Source: Sphingomonas sp. OK281 (GTDB lineage Bacteria > Pseudomonadota > Alphaproteobacteria > Sphingomonadales > Sphingomonadaceae). From it: a stretch of 64,000 bases of DNA. The position numbers were made by a program, and so were the translations under genes. The notes beneath the pieces are model-generated. The model was not told the origin of the DNA. It searched no databases and saw only the letters and a program-made list of their open reading frames with translations. Shown here piece after piece: positions 35,184 to 44,817 of the stretch. The DNA is taken from assembly GCF_900115295.1 (NCBI RefSeq), contig NZ_FOVZ01000002.1:992001-1056000 (forward strand), read 5' to 3'. Each line of letters starts with the position of its first letter. Within the stretch, counting starts at the first letter, position 1.

Positions 35184-35837
35184 TCAAGGACAAGAAACTG
35201 TTTCAAGGAAAGCATCGGCCGTCAACGCCAGGGCCGCGTCGAAAGTTGCAAGGTCGGCTGGAATGCCGAGCGTTTGCAGGCTGGTAACGCCGTATTCGGG
35301 CAGGCCGCAGGGCACGATACCCCCGAAGTGCGACAGGTCGGGGTCGACGTTGACCGAGAAGCCGTGGAGCGTCACCCAGCGCTTTACCCGCACGCCGATC
35401 GCCCCGATCTTGGCCTCGCGTCCCCGGTCCAATGTCCAAATCCCGACCCGGCCATCGACCGCGAACGCCTCGACGCCGAGTTCGCCCAGCGCCGCGATCA
35501 CCCAGGATTCGAGCGCGTGGACGTAACAGCGCACGTCGCGCCCGCGCTTCGTGAGATCGAGCACGACATAGCCGATCCGCTGGCCCGGCCCGTGATAGGT
35601 GTATTTCCCGCCTCGCCCGGTCGGGATCACCGGAAAGCGCGCATCGATCAGGTCGCCCGGCTCGGCGCTGGTCCCTGCCGTGTAGACCGGCGGGTGTTCG
35701 AGCATCCACAGCAGTTCGCGCGCCGCGCCGGTGCCGACTGCGACCGCGCGCGCCTCCATCTCGGCCAGCGCGTCCGCATAGGGGGTAAGGCCGGCGCTGG
35801 TCCGCCATTCGATATCGGAGAGGGGAGGGGTGGTCAC
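35184..35837 (-). CDS. lipB: Octanoyltransferase LipB
   Basis: Transfers octanoyl groups from acyl-carrier protein to lipoyl domains, the first step of lipoate assembly. 217 residues from GTG 35837. The conserved blocks are [37 protein letters not shown], the catalytic lysine in [11 protein letters not shown] and the catalytic cysteine in [14 protein letters not shown]. An ATG at 35903 would add 22 residues unlike the family and would run under the oppositely directed membrane gene's leader, so the GTG is preferred. Confidence 0.92.
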   Translation of the reverse strand: MTTPPLSDIEWRTSAGLTPYADALAEMEARAVAVGTGAARELLWMLEHPPVYTAGTSAEPGDLIDARFPVIPTGRGGKYTYHGPGQRIGYVVLDLTKRGRDVRCYVHALESWVIAALGELGVEAFAVDGRVGIWTLDRGREAKIGAIGVRVKRWVTLHGFSVNVDPDLSHFGGIVPCGLPEYGVTSLQTLGIPADLATFDAALALTADAFLETVSCP

Positions 35838-35956
35838 TGAACTCAATTGCGCACCCGTGCCGCAAGTTGCAACTGCGACGCGCGTTTCAACCCATGTGGT
35901 CAAGCGCGAGGGCTTGGGCTACCTCGCGCAGGAACGGGAATGACGGGAGCACGGGC

Positions 35957-36817
35957 ATGGCGACGACGGGCGCGACGACGGACATGGTCAACGCACGCGT
36001 GAAGATGGGAACGGTCTGGGATCGCACGATCGAGGTGCTCAACGGACGCACCGGCATGATCGCGCGGATCGCGGTGCTCGGCATGTTGGTGCCGACGGTC
36101 GTGCGCGACGGGTTCGTCGCGTTCTCGTCGCGGGCAAACCCCGTTTCGATGCTGGTCGGCGCGATCCTGGCGATCGGCGCGCTCGTCGCGATGATCTGGG
36201 CACAACTCTCGATCGTCGCGATCGCAACCGATCCGGCGGTCGATGCCGCGTCTGCGCGTCGCCAGGGGAGCGCGCGCGTCCTGCCGGCGTTCGGCATCAC
36301 AGTCCTGCTGACGATCGTCGCGGTCCTGCTCGCGGTGCCGCCGATCGTCGTGCTGGTCCAGTCCGGTTTCGACTTCTCCGCCGCCGCCAATGGGTCCAGC
36401 GCGCAGATGACGCCGCCCAGCGTCGGTGCCGCCAGCTTCACCGCGCTCTACGGGCTGGCCTATCTGCTCGTCCTGATCTGGGTCGGTGCGCGACTGGTCT
36501 TGCTCAATCCCGTCATCCTCAACGAACGCCTCGGCGTTGGCGCGATCCGGCGGTCGATCCAGCTGACCAAGGGGATGACGTGGCGGATCATCGGGGTCCT
36601 CGTGCTGTTCTGTATCGTCCTGCTGGTCGCTACCGGGGCGGCGCAGTCCGTCACGGGTATCGTCTTCCGTCTCGTGCTAGGCGCGGATTCCATCACGACG
36701 GCGGCTTTCCTCGCCGGGGTTGCCGGATCGATCGTCACCACCGCCTTCACGGCACTCGCCGCCGTCTTCACCGCGCAGCTCTATGTCGCGACCAGAGAGA
36801 AACACGCCGTTCCATGA
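35957..36817 (+). CDS. Integral membrane protein of unknown function
   Basis: 286 residues from ATG 35957 with about six hydrophobic segments. RTIEVLNGRTGMIARIAVLG resembles the N-terminal region of the glycerophosphoryl-diester-phosphodiesterase membrane-domain-like (DUF975/GDPD-membrane) proteins, and GVGAIRRSIQLTKGMTWRII is the repeat unit typical of that group. It overlaps the next gene (ATGA), which has the same architecture, so they probably form a heteromeric membrane complex or paralogous pair. The alternative ATG codons at 35984 and 36005 cannot be excluded. Confidence 0.7.
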   Translation: MATTGATTDMVNARVKMGTVWDRTIEVLNGRTGMIARIAVLGMLVPTVVRDGFVAFSSRANPVSMLVGAILAIGALVAMIWAQLSIVAIATDPAVDAASARRQGSARVLPAFGITVLLTIVAVLLAVPPIVVLVQSGFDFSAAANGSSAQMTPPSVGAASFTALYGLAYLLVLIWVGARLVLLNPVILNERLGVGAIRRSIQLTKGMTWRIIGVLVLFCIVLLVATGAAQSVTGIVFRLVLGADSITTAAFLAGVAGSIVTTAFTALAAVFTAQLYVATREKHAVP

Positions 36818-37554
36818 AGCTCGATTTCGCGACCGTCCTCACCGATGCCTGGACGCTGTTCAAGCGCGACCGCGACCTGTTGCTGCGGATCGCCGCGCCG
36901 TTCCTGTTCCTGCCCGCCTTCGCGCTCGCGCTGGTCGTTCCCGATCCGCCGATGCCCGATGCCGCGGCGGGCAATAACGAGGCGCAGGCGATGGTCTGGG
37001 CCGACGCGGTGCAGACCTGGGCCGCGGCGCATGGCGGCTGGTATCTGCTCGCCTATGTGATGAGCTTCTTCGGGACGTCGCTGTTCTACGCGCTGTATCT
37101 CGATCGCGATCAGCTCGACCTGCGTGCAGGCCTGACGCGCTGCCTGCGGATCTTTCCGCGCTTCCTGCTGGCGATGGTGATCGTGTCGCTGCCGGCGGGG
37201 GCAGGGCTGCTGTTGTACGCGGTTCCCGGCCTCTACATCCTCGGCCGGACGATGCTGACCGGCCCGGCGCTGTTCGCCGAAGCGCCGCTCGGCGCGCTCG
37301 GTGCGATCCGCCGCAGCTTCACGCTCAGCCGCGGCGCGGGCCTCCCGCTCATGGGGCTGGCGGCGTTCAGCTACATCAGCGGCTGGCTCGCCGGCGCGCC
37401 GTTCATGATGCTGGATCGTGCCTTGCGCGAAGGCGGGCAGGCCAACCCGGTCGCGCTGGCGATCGTCGATGCCGGCGCCGCGGTGGCGGCGATGGCAGCC
37501 GGCATAGCGATGGCCCTGATAGCGATCTCCGCCTACCGCCGCCTGGCGAAGTAG
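36814..37554 (+). CDS. Integral membrane protein, paralogue-like partner
   Basis: 246 residues with about six hydrophobic segments. The segment LGALGAIRRSFTLSRGAGLP parallels GVGAIRRSIQLTKGMTW in the preceding protein, pointing to a common family. MKLDFATVLTDAWTLFKRDR opens the protein. Starts in a four-base overlap with the upstream gene. No enzymatic motif is visible; possible roles are envelope maintenance or transport. Confidence 0.7.
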   Translation: MKLDFATVLTDAWTLFKRDRDLLLRIAAPFLFLPAFALALVVPDPPMPDAAAGNNEAQAMVWADAVQTWAAAHGGWYLLAYVMSFFGTSLFYALYLDRDQLDLRAGLTRCLRIFPRFLLAMVIVSLPAGAGLLLYAVPGLYILGRTMLTGPALFAEAPLGALGAIRRSFTLSRGAGLPLMGLAAFSYISGWLAGAPFMMLDRALREGGQANPVALAIVDAGAAVAAMAAGIAMALIAISAYRRLAK

Positions 37555-37577
37555 GGCGGACCCCGTCTAATAGAACA

Positions 37578-37684
37578 GCACCTCCCCGGCGGAGGCCGGG
37601 GCCCAGTTGGAAAGGTCGCAGTAACGACGCGCGACCTCCGTTAGCAACGTTTCCCAACTGGACCCCGGCCTGCGCCGGGGAGGT
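37578..37684. repeat. Paired inverted repeat (family C)
   Basis: Arms CCCCGGCGGAGGCCGGGGCC near 37583 and GGACCCCGGCCTGCGCCGGG near 37660, both bordered by CCAGTTGG / CCAACTGG. It separates the converging membrane-protein and GNAT genes. Confidence 0.85.
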
Positions 37685-37731
37685 AAACGTGGTTGGAATG
37701 GGATAGTCGACGAACCAAGCCAGAGTGGCTG

Positions 37732-38325
37732 CTACCCCCGCTTACCCAGATACGGGATCTGCGGCGCCGTCTCCGGCGGCAACAACCCGGAAGCGCGCGG
37801 ATCGGGAAACGTCTCGATCGTCCGCTTCACCGCCACGAACCCCTGCGCTCGATAAAACCCCAGCGCGCTCGGATGATCCAGCGTGCAGGTATGCAACCAC
37901 ACCCGCTCCACCCCCTTCGCCCAGGCTCGCGCACAAGCCTCGGCCATCAGCCACCGCCCATGCCCTTGCCCGGCCAGCTCCGGGATCAACCCAAAATACG
38001 AAATCTCGCAAGCGCCCGCCTCGCGGAAATCGAGTTCGAGCATCCCGACCTCGATCCCCGCCGGGTCGAGCACCGCATACACCGCGATCCCCGGATCGTG
38101 CACGATCGCCGCCAGCGCATCGTCCGCCATCACCAGCCGCGAGAACCACAGCCAAGGGCTCCCCACCCGCCGGAACAGCGCGCGGTATTTCTCCAACGCC
38201 GGCCGCTCCCATCGCACCAGCCGCAACCGCGACCCCAGGCTCGGCCGCAGCGGCAGTCGCGTCCGCATCTCCAGCGTAGTGACGATCGTCGCAAGGACGT
38301 CGTCGGCAACCGGGATCAGCGCCAT
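37732..38325 (-). CDS. GNAT N-acetyltransferase
   Basis: 197 residues. The acetyl-CoA-binding region is LIPELAGQGHGRWLMAEACA, followed by HTCTLDHPSALGFYRAQGFV, a typical GNAT motif A and B pair. GIEVGMLELDFREAGACEIS is the preceding strand pair. The substrate is unknown. It begins 4 bases after the hemF stop, on the same strand, so it is probably co-transcribed with hemF. Confidence 0.85.
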   Translation of the reverse strand: MALIPVADDVLATIVTTLEMRTRLPLRPSLGSRLRLVRWERPALEKYRALFRRVGSPWLWFSRLVMADDALAAIVHDPGIAVYAVLDPAGIEVGMLELDFREAGACEISYFGLIPELAGQGHGRWLMAEACARAWAKGVERVWLHTCTLDHPSALGFYRAQGFVAVKRTIETFPDPRASGLLPPETAPQIPYLGKRG

Positions 38326-38329
38326 GTGA

Positions 38330-39172
38330 TCACGACCACGTAGCGCGAGGCGGCAGGCTCATCAGGATCGCATCGATATTGCCACCGGTCTTGAGCCCGA
38401 ACAGCGTCCCCCGGTCATAGACGAGGTTGAACTCCGCATAGCGCCCGCGCCATTCGAGCATCCGCGCCTCGTCGGCCGCATCGAACGGCGTATCCATCCG
38501 CCGCCGCACGATCCGCGGATACGCATCGAGGAACGCCTCGCCGACATCGCGCGTGAACGCGAAGTTCGCGTCGAAATCGCCGTCGAGATGATCGAAGAAG
38601 ATCCCGCCGACACCGCGACTGACCTTCCGGTGCGGGATGTAGAAATACGTCTCCGCCCACTCCCGAAAGCGCGGGTAGTGCGCCGGATCATGCGCGTCGC
38701 ACGCCGCCTTCATCGTTGCATGAAAGTCGGCCGTGTCCTCCTCGATCGGCAGCGGCGGATTGAGATCGCCCCCACCACCGAACCAGCGCTTGGTGGTGTT
38801 GAGGAAGCGGCAGTTCATGTGCACCGCGGGCACGTGCGGGTTGGTCATGTGCGCGACCAGGCTGATCCCGGTCGCGAAGAAGCGGGGGTCTTCGCCCGCC
38901 CCGTGGATCGACTTGGCGAAGTCGCCTTCGAACGTGCCGCCGACAGTCGAGACGTTGACACCGACCTTCTCGAACACCTTGCCCTTCATGACACCGCGGA
39001 CACCGCCACCACCGGGTTCGCCCGACGGATCGATCCGGTCCCAAGGGGTGTATTCGAAGCTGGCGTCGGAACCCGCCTCCCGCTCGATAGCCTCGAACTC
39101 CGCACAGATGCGATCGCGCAGCGATTCGAACCAGTGACGGGCGGCGGCTTGCTGGGGGTCGAAATCGGTCAT
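38330..39172 (-). CDS. hemF: Oxygen-dependent coproporphyrinogen III oxidase
   Basis: Aerobic decarboxylation of coproporphyrinogen III in heme synthesis. 280 residues with the family blocks GVMKGKVFEKVGVNVSTVGG, PAVHMNCRFLNTTKRWFGGG with the conserved histidine, GVGGIFFDHLDGDFD and RGRYAEFNLVYDRGTLFGLK. Start is the ATG at 39172. Heme supply fits its position near the bc1 operon. Confidence 0.96.
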   Translation of the reverse strand: MTDFDPQQAAARHWFESLRDRICAEFEAIEREAGSDASFEYTPWDRIDPSGEPGGGGVRGVMKGKVFEKVGVNVSTVGGTFEGDFAKSIHGAGEDPRFFATGISLVAHMTNPHVPAVHMNCRFLNTTKRWFGGGGDLNPPLPIEEDTADFHATMKAACDAHDPAHYPRFREWAETYFYIPHRKVSRGVGGIFFDHLDGDFDANFAFTRDVGEAFLDAYPRIVRRRMDTPFDAADEARMLEWRGRYAEFNLVYDRGTLFGLKTGGNIDAILMSLPPRATWS

Positions 39173-39223
39173 GGAGGAGTCTTTACCGCCGGCAAGCGAC
39201 GCTTGAAAGACACGACACTTCTA

Positions 39224-39336
39224 GCTCCCCTCCCTGGAAGGGAGGGGCTGGGGGTGGGTCGGCTTCCGCACATCCGAACGCTAGCGACACGAGCGGGCCG
39301 ACCCACCCCCGACCCCTCCCTTCCAGGGAGGGGAGC
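39224..39336. repeat. Paired inverted repeat (family A), hemF-trmL gap
   Basis: Arms CTCCCCTCCCTGGAAGGGAG (39226-39245, extended by GGGCTGGGGGTGGG) and the inverted copy at about 39300-39336. The right end is only 6 bases from the trmL stop codon. Confidence 0.85.
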
Positions 39337-39342
39337 AGAAGC

Positions 39343-39792
39343 TCAAGTCGGCCAGCCACCCGTCTGCCGCAACGCCTCCGCCGCAACGATCCCCGTCGCC
39401 ACGGAGATATTCATCGACCGCAACCCAGGCCGCATCGGGATCAGCACCCGCACGTCGGCGCGCGCGTGCACCTCCTCCGGCACCCCAGTCCCCTCGCTAC
39501 CCATCAGCAACACGTCGTCGCTACGAAACTCCGCAACATCCAGCCGCACCGCGCCCTTCGTCGTCAGCAACACGATCCGCCCGCTCACCTGGGCAAGAAA
39601 CGCGTCCCAATCGACATGCCGCACCACGTCGACCGCCCCGACATAATCCATCCCCGAGCGCGCCACCGCCTTCTCGCTCCAGGTGAATCCCATCGGTTCG
39701 ATCAGGTCGACGCCGATCCCCATGCACGCGGCGGTGCGCAGGATCGCGCCGACGTTTCCGGCGATATCGGGCTGATACAGGGCAATTCTCAT
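39343..39792 (-). CDS. trmL: tRNA (cytidine(34)-2'-O)-methyltransferase TrmL
   Basis: SPOUT methylase modifying the wobble base of leucine tRNAs. 149 residues from MRIALYQPDIAGNVGAILRT, with LMGSEGTGVPEEV and LRSMNISVATGIVAAEALRQ forming the knotted SAM site. The ATG at 39792 is chosen by family alignment; an upstream start adds 24 unrelated residues. Divergent from petA across a 174-base promoter region. Confidence 0.93.
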   Translation of the reverse strand: MRIALYQPDIAGNVGAILRTAACMGIGVDLIEPMGFTWSEKAVARSGMDYVGAVDVVRHVDWDAFLAQVSGRIVLLTTKGAVRLDVAEFRSDDVLLMGSEGTGVPEEVHARADVRVLIPMRPGLRSMNISVATGIVAAEALRQTGGWPT

Positions 39793-39966
39793 GCCCGATC
39801 CCCTAGCAAGGCGGTAACCCAAAGCAAAATGCAGTTGGCAAACCCGCACCCCGCCGTCTATCAAAGCGCAGCCTCCGTGGGGACGGTCGGGCGGATTGGG
39901 GATATGGTTTCGCGAAACCGAAAGCCCAGCCCGTCACGAAAAAAATAACGTGCAAGGGCGAGATGA

Positions 39967-40551
39967 ATGGCGACAGTCGACGACATGGTTCCCCCCGGCG
40001 AATCGCCAGAGCCGTTTCACGAAGAGGCCCATGATCCTCGCCGCCGTGATTTCATCAATATCGCCGCCGTCTCGTTCGCCGGCGTCGGCGCGATCGCGAT
40101 CGTCCTGCCGCTGATCAACCAGATGAACCCGAGCGCAGACGTGCTCGCACAGTCGACCACCGAGATCGACCTGTCGAAAATCCTCCCCGGCCAGGCGATC
40201 AAGACCAGCTTCCGCAAGCAGCCGCTGTTCGTGCGCAACCTGACGCCGAAGGAAATCTCGGAAGCCGACGCGGTCGACATCTCGACGCTGCGCGATCCGC
40301 AGACGCTCGAGCAGCGCACCAAGGCGGGCAAGAAGAACTGGCTGATCACGCTGGGCGTCTGCACGCATCTCGGCTGCGTCCCGCTCGGCGCCGGCGAGGG
40401 CGAGAACAAAGGCCCGTTCGGCGGCTATTTCTGCCCGTGCCACGGCTCGGCCTACGATACCGCCGCGCGCATCCGCAAAGGCCCCGCTCCGTCGAACCTC
40501 CACGTTCCGGACTATGCCTTCAACTCCGACACCGTCGTCACGGTAGGCTGA
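39967..40551 (+). CDS. petA: Ubiquinol-cytochrome c reductase Rieske subunit
   Basis: Iron-sulfur subunit of the cytochrome bc1 complex at the inner membrane. 194 residues: twin-arginine-type signal anchor ([20 protein letters not shown]), then the Rieske domain with CTHLGC and CPCHGSAYD ligand boxes. The first gene of petABC, with petB 10 bases downstream. Confidence 0.97.
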   Translation: MATVDDMVPPGESPEPFHEEAHDPRRRDFINIAAVSFAGVGAIAIVLPLINQMNPSADVLAQSTTEIDLSKILPGQAIKTSFRKQPLFVRNLTPKEISEADAVDISTLRDPQTLEQRTKAGKKNWLITLGVCTHLGCVPLGAGEGENKGPFGGYFCPCHGSAYDTAARIRKGPAPSNLHVPDYAFNSDTVVTVG

Positions 40552-40561
40552 GGAAAACGAC

Positions 40562-41893
40562 ATGAGCTTTCCCTGGGCCAAGCAATACGAACCGAAGCTG
40601 CCGCTGACGCGGTGGCTGGATGAGCGGCTTCCCGTTCCCCGGCTCGTCTACAATTCACTCGGCGGCGGCTATCCCGTCCCGCGCAACCTCAACTATTTCT
40701 GGAACTTCGGCGTGCTCGCCGGCGCCGCGCTGGCGATCCAGATCGTCACCGGCATCGTCCTGGCGATGCACTATGCCGCCAACGGCGCGGTCGCGTTCGA
40801 CTCGGTCGAGAGCATCATGCGCGACGTCAACGCGGGCTGGTTCCTGCGCTACGCCCACGCGAACGGTGCCTCGATGTTCTTCATCGTCGTCTACACGCAC
40901 ATCTTCCGCGGGCTCTATTATGGCTCGTACAAGGCGCCGCGCGAGATGGTGTGGCTGCTCGGCGTGGTCATCTTCCTGCTGATGATGGCAACCGCGTTCA
41001 TGGGCTACGTGCTTCCCTGGGGCCAGATGAGCTTCTGGGGCGCACAGGTCATCACCGGGTTCTTCTCGGCGATCCCGCTGGTCGGCGACACCATCCGCAT
41101 CTGGCTGCTCGGAGGATTCGCACCGGACAACGCCGCGCTGAACCGCTTCTTCTCGCTGCATTACCTGCTGCCGTTCGTGATCGCGGGCGTCATCATCCTC
41201 CACATCTGGGCGCTGCACATTCCCGGCTCGAACAACCCGACCGGCGTCGACGTGAAGGGCGAGCAGGACACCGTCCCGTTCCACCCCTACTACACCGCGA
41301 AGGACGGCTTCGGGCTCGGCATCTTCATGCTGATCTTCGCCAGCCTGCTGTTCTTCTTCCCGAACTATCTCGGCCACCCGGACAACTACATCCCGGCGAA
41401 CCCGCTTTCGACGCCTGCGCACATCGTCCCCGAATGGTATTTTTGGCCGTTCTACGCGATCCTGCGCGCCTTCACCGCGGACTTCATCCTGCCGGCCAAG
41501 CTCTGGGGCGTGCTGGCGATGTTCGGCTCGATCCTGCTGCTGTTCTTCCTTCCCTGGCTCGACAGCTCGCCGGTTCGCTCGATGAACTACCGTCCCAAGG
41601 CGCGGATCGCGTTCTGGGTGCTGGTCGCGGACATCTTCGTGCTCGGCTATTGCGGTGGCGCGCCGGCCAACGCGTTCTACGTGATCCTCAGCCAGATCTG
41701 CGCGGCCTATTATTTCGCGCACTTCCTGATCATCCTGCCGATCATCTCGCGTTCCGAGCGGCCCCGGCCGCTGCCGAACTCGATCACCGAGGCGGTGCTG
41801 AACAAGCATGGCGGCACCAGCCCGGCCCACACCGCGCTGTCGACCGCGCCCACGTCGCATGGTGCGCCCTCCGCGCCGCACGCCGCGCACTGA
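40562..41893 (+). CDS. petB: Cytochrome b subunit of the bc1 complex
   Basis: 443 residues with eight membrane helices. Heme-ligating histidines lie in the regions around [23 protein letters not shown] and [20 protein letters not shown]; the Qo-site PEWY motif is in [17 protein letters not shown]. The C-terminal 30 residues are rich in His, Ser, Ala and Thr and look unstructured. Between petA and petC in the standard order. Confidence 0.97.
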   Translation: MSFPWAKQYEPKLPLTRWLDERLPVPRLVYNSLGGGYPVPRNLNYFWNFGVLAGAALAIQIVTGIVLAMHYAANGAVAFDSVESIMRDVNAGWFLRYAHANGASMFFIVVYTHIFRGLYYGSYKAPREMVWLLGVVIFLLMMATAFMGYVLPWGQMSFWGAQVITGFFSAIPLVGDTIRIWLLGGFAPDNAALNRFFSLHYLLPFVIAGVIILHIWALHIPGSNNPTGVDVKGEQDTVPFHPYYTAKDGFGLGIFMLIFASLLFFFPNYLGHPDNYIPANPLSTPAHIVPEWYFWPFYAILRAFTADFILPAKLWGVLAMFGSILLLFFLPWLDSSPVRSMNYRPKARIAFWVLVADIFVLGYCGGAPANAFYVILSQICAAYYFAHFLIILPIISRSERPRPLPNSITEAVLNKHGGTSPAHTALSTAPTSHGAPSAPHAAH

Positions 41894-41914
41894 TACGAAC
41901 TCGAGGACACACAC

Positions 41915-42757
41915 ATGGTTCGTCTCATCGCATCCTTCGTCGGCGCGGCCTTCGTGCTGGTGCTCGGTATCGCGCTCTTCGGCAGCGTCTCGGGAGTCAT
42001 CACCGACCCCGTCGCGCCGACCGCGGAGAGCGTCGCGCACAAGCACCCGAAGGAACTCGAGCTCGCCTCCAATGGCGTGTTCGGCAAGTTCGACCGTCGC
42101 CAGCTCCAGCGCGGGTTCCAGGTCTACAAGGAAGTCTGCTCGGCCTGCCACTCGCTGCGGCTGGTGTCGTTCCGCGACCTGACCAAGATCGGCTATACCG
42201 ACCCCGAGGTTAAGGCGATCGCCAACCAGTGGGTGATCGAGCAGCCGTCGATCAACCCGGAGACGGGTGAACCGGCAACGCGCAAGAATATCCCGTCGGA
42301 TCGTTTCCCGTCGCCGTTCGCCAACGAGATCGCCGCCCGCGCCGCGAACAACAACGCGCTGCCGCCCGATCTCTCGCTGATCACCAAGGCGCGCGAGGAC
42401 GGCACCGCCTATGTCCACTCGTTGCTGACCGGCTACACGACGCAGCCCGCCGCGCTGTTGAAGGAATTCCCGGATATCAAGACGCCGACCGGGCTCCACT
42501 ACAACCCGTATTTCGCGAACCTCAATATCGCGATGCCGCCACCGCTGACGTCGGATGGACAGGTGACGTATGCGGACGGCACGAAGCCGACGATCGACCA
42601 GATGTCGACCGACGTGTCCGCGTTCCTGACCTGGACCGCCGAGCCCAATCTCGAGGCGCGTCATGCCGCCGGGTTCGCGTCGATCATCTTCATCCTGATC
42701 TTCTGCGGCCTCGCCTGGGGCGCGTACCAGAACGTCTGGCGCGACGTTAAGCATTGA
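41915..42757 (+). CDS. petC: Cytochrome c1 subunit of the bc1 complex
   Basis: 280 residues with an N-terminal signal anchor (LIASFVGAAFVLVLGIALFG), the heme-binding CSACH at about residue 80 and a C-terminal membrane helix (FASIIFILIFCGLAWGAYQ). The axial methionine is probably in LNIAMPPPLTSDGQ. It ends the petABC operon and is followed by a terminator. Confidence 0.97.
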   Translation: MVRLIASFVGAAFVLVLGIALFGSVSGVITDPVAPTAESVAHKHPKELELASNGVFGKFDRRQLQRGFQVYKEVCSACHSLRLVSFRDLTKIGYTDPEVKAIANQWVIEQPSINPETGEPATRKNIPSDRFPSPFANEIAARAANNNALPPDLSLITKAREDGTAYVHSLLTGYTTQPAALLKEFPDIKTPTGLHYNPYFANLNIAMPPPLTSDGQVTYADGTKPTIDQMSTDVSAFLTWTAEPNLEARHAAGFASIIFILIFCGLAWGAYQNVWRDVKH

Positions 42758-42798
42758 TGACGGCCGGGCTCCCGCGGTAAGGGCGCACGGATAAAGGG

Positions 42799-42840
42799 AG
42801 CGGCGGACGGGCGAGGAGCCCGATCCGCCGCTTTCGTTTT
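42799..42840 (+). terminator. Intrinsic terminator of petABC
   Basis: A stem of AGCGGCGGA / TCCGCCGCT, extended inside by GGGC/GCCC, followed by TTTCGTTTT. It lies 42 bases after petC and 56 bases before apt, so petABC and apt are probably separate units. Confidence 0.8.
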
Positions 42841-42895
42841 GGCCATAGCGTGACGTCGCGATACGGCCGCCGCTCCGTGCGAAAAGGGAACGCCC

Positions 42896-43444
42896 ATGTC
42901 CGATACCAACGAGCGCAACGCCGATCTTAAAGCCCTGATCCGCACCATCCCGGACTTCCCCAAGCCCGGCATCCAGTTCCGCGACATCACCACCTTGCTG
43001 CTCGACCCGCACGGCTGGGCGACCGCGATCGAACGCATGGTCGCGGCGGTCTCCGGCCCCGTCGATCTCGTCGCCGGCATCGAAGCCCGCGGCTTCCTCT
43101 TCGCCGCCGCCTTGGCCGCACCGTTGAAAGCCGGTGTCCTGCTGATCCGCAAGGACGGCAAGCTCCCCGGCGCCACCATCGCCGAGGACTACGCGCTCGA
43201 ATACGGAACCGACCGCATCGCGATCCACGCCGATGCGTTTGCCCCTGGCGCCCGCGTCTTGCTGGTCGACGACCTGATCGCCACCGGCGGCACCGCCCGC
43301 GCCGCGGTCCGCCTCCTCCACAAGGCGGGCGCGGTCGTCACGCAAGCGCAGTTCCTGGTAGACCTCCCCGATCTCGGCGGCGCGGACGCGCTCCGCGCCG
43401 ACGGCATCGAAGCAACCGCGCTGATCCACTTCCCCGGCCACTGA
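42896..43444 (+). CDS. apt: Adenine phosphoribosyltransferase
   Basis: Salvages adenine to AMP. 182 residues with the PRPP-binding motif VLLVDDLIATGGTARAAVRL, IPDFPKPGIQFRDITTLLLD and LVAGIEARGFLFAAALA. The adenine released by mtnP (9763) would be one substrate. Start ATG follows AAAGGGAA. A GC-rich gap with a family C repeat follows. Confidence 0.95.
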   Translation: MSDTNERNADLKALIRTIPDFPKPGIQFRDITTLLLDPHGWATAIERMVAAVSGPVDLVAGIEARGFLFAAALAAPLKAGVLLIRKDGKLPGATIAEDYALEYGTDRIAIHADAFAPGARVLLVDDLIATGGTARAAVRLLHKAGAVVTQAQFLVDLPDLGGADALRADGIEATALIHFPGH

Positions 43445-43510
43445 CGCGCGCTTGCCGACGCACGCTACCTAATGCAGGTCACCTGATAATGGTCACGCGT
43501 ACCCCAATAC

Positions 43511-43620
43511 GGCACCACCCCGCGCGTAGGCCGGGGCCCAATTGGGAAACGTTGCTAACGGATGGCTGCGCGCCGTTACCTCTTTTGTCGCTATTCGACC
43601 CCGGCCTTCGCCGGGGAGGT
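43511..43620. repeat. Paired inverted repeat (family C), after apt
   Basis: Left arm has drifted (CCCCGCGCGTAGGCCGGGGC), right arm is CCCCGGCCTTCGCCGGGGAGG. The 364-base gap from apt to the next gene holds this element, and nothing else I can identify apart from the presumed promoter of that gene. Confidence 0.8.
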
Positions 43621-43808
43621 ATTGAGGTAGCGGTTTGCTTCATGACTTGATCGCCGCGAATGCGATGCCGGGTTAGGTTAAGCACAGGCGCACTCCCGCC
43701 AATCCCAAACCCCGTCAGACCCCATTCATGGAACTTGCGATACACCGACTCCGTTGTGCGATGAATGGCGGCGCGTTGTGTCCGCTCTCCACGTACGGGA
43801 GACTCTCC

Positions 43809-44546
43809 ATGTTTATGAAGCGCTTCGGCATTATCGGCCTGGCCTTGGGCCTTGGACTGGGCGTCGCGGGTTGCACCGACGGGTACGGCTATGGCGGTGC
43901 GGGCGTCGGCTATGCCAGCGATCCCTATTACGGCGGGGGCTATGGCGACGGCTATTACGGCGCAGGCTATGGCGGGTACGGCGGTAGCTATGACGGCTTC
44001 GCCGGTTACGGTGGCCTGAACTCCTATTACGGCTGGAGCGGCGATTATTATTATCCCGGCTCGGGCGTCTACGTCTACGATCGCTATCGCCGCCCGCACC
44101 GCTGGAATGGCGATCAGCAACGTTACTGGCAGGGCCGCCAGCAATATCGCGGCAACCGCAACGATGGCGGTCGCGGCAACTGGGGCGGGTTCGGCAACCG
44201 CGGCAATGGTGGCCGAGACGGCGGCTGGCGCGGCAACCGTCCGGGGTACCAGGGCAACCCCGGCACGCCCGGTCAGGGCCAGTTCGGCAACGGCCGTCCC
44301 GGCCGCGGCGACGATCGCGGACGTGGTCCAGGTCGTGGCCAGTTTGGTCAACCCGGCCAGCCTCCGCAGCCCGGCCAGGTCGCCAACCCACAGCAACCCC
44401 AAGCCCAAGGCGGCTTCCGCGGCAATCGCGGCGACGGCGCATTCCGAGGCAATCGCGGCGGCGGCGGCCAGCGCTTCGGCGGTGGACGGCAAGGCGGCGG
44501 TCGTCAGGGCGGCGGCAACCGCGGCGGCGGTCGTCCAGCGCAGTAA
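43809..44546 (+). CDS. Gly/Tyr/Arg-rich lipoprotein
   Basis: 245 residues. The signal ends in a lipobox (LGLGVAGC), so it is probably membrane-anchored. The mature part starts with Gly-Tyr repeats (YGYGGAGVGYASDPYYGGGY), has a short folded-looking centre (VYVYDRYRRPHRWNGDQQRY) and then a long Arg/Gly/Asn/Gln-rich tail (QFGNGRPGRGDDRGRGPGRG, FRGNRGDGAFRGNRGGGG). The RGG-like tail could bind RNA, DNA or polyanionic surface polymers; this is conjecture. Starts at 43809 or 43815 are both possible. Codon repetition makes the open frame on the opposite strand misleading. Confidence 0.75.
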   Translation: MFMKRFGIIGLALGLGLGVAGCTDGYGYGGAGVGYASDPYYGGGYGDGYYGAGYGGYGGSYDGFAGYGGLNSYYGWSGDYYYPGSGVYVYDRYRRPHRWNGDQQRYWQGRQQYRGNRNDGGRGNWGGFGNRGNGGRDGGWRGNRPGYQGNPGTPGQGQFGNGRPGRGDDRGRGPGRGQFGQPGQPPQPGQVANPQQPQAQGGFRGNRGDGAFRGNRGGGGQRFGGGRQGGGRQGGGNRGGGRPAQ

Positions 44547-44560
44547 GTAGAGCAGGTTTG

Positions 44561-44767
44561 GTTCACGCGAAGGCGCGAAGGCGCGAAGATAAGGATTAGT
44601 TGTTCACGCGGAGACGCGGAGACGCGGAGATTAGTTCAGGAACGGCACGGGTCACTCATCACGGCAGTGAAGCTCACGACGAAGCTCTGCCATACTAATT
44701 CTCTCCGCGTCTCCGCGTCTCCGCGTGAACAAATCTTCTCTTAGCGCCGTCGCGCCTTCGCGTGAAT
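44561..44767. repeat. Nested inverted repeat (family F)
   Basis: Two nested pairs: the outer TTCACGCGAAGGCGCGAAGG (44562 onward) faces its complement near 44745-44766; the inner GTTCACGCGGAGACGCGGAG (44602 onward) faces CTCCGCGTCTCCGCGTGAAC near 44711-44730. About 70 bases between the inner arms have no gene. It fills the 271-base gap before the converging MaoC-type pseudogene. Confidence 0.85.
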
Positions 44768-44817
44768 ATCAAGGCATCAAGCGAGACCCGACGTCGTGAT
44801 GGGCAAAAGCCCGAAAA

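Noticed and set aside
40655..43441. A minus-strand open frame of about 930 codons opposite petB, petC and apt
   Set aside because: Antisense to three certain genes and their terminator, with Arg/Asp/Glu/Val-rich composition typical of such shadows.
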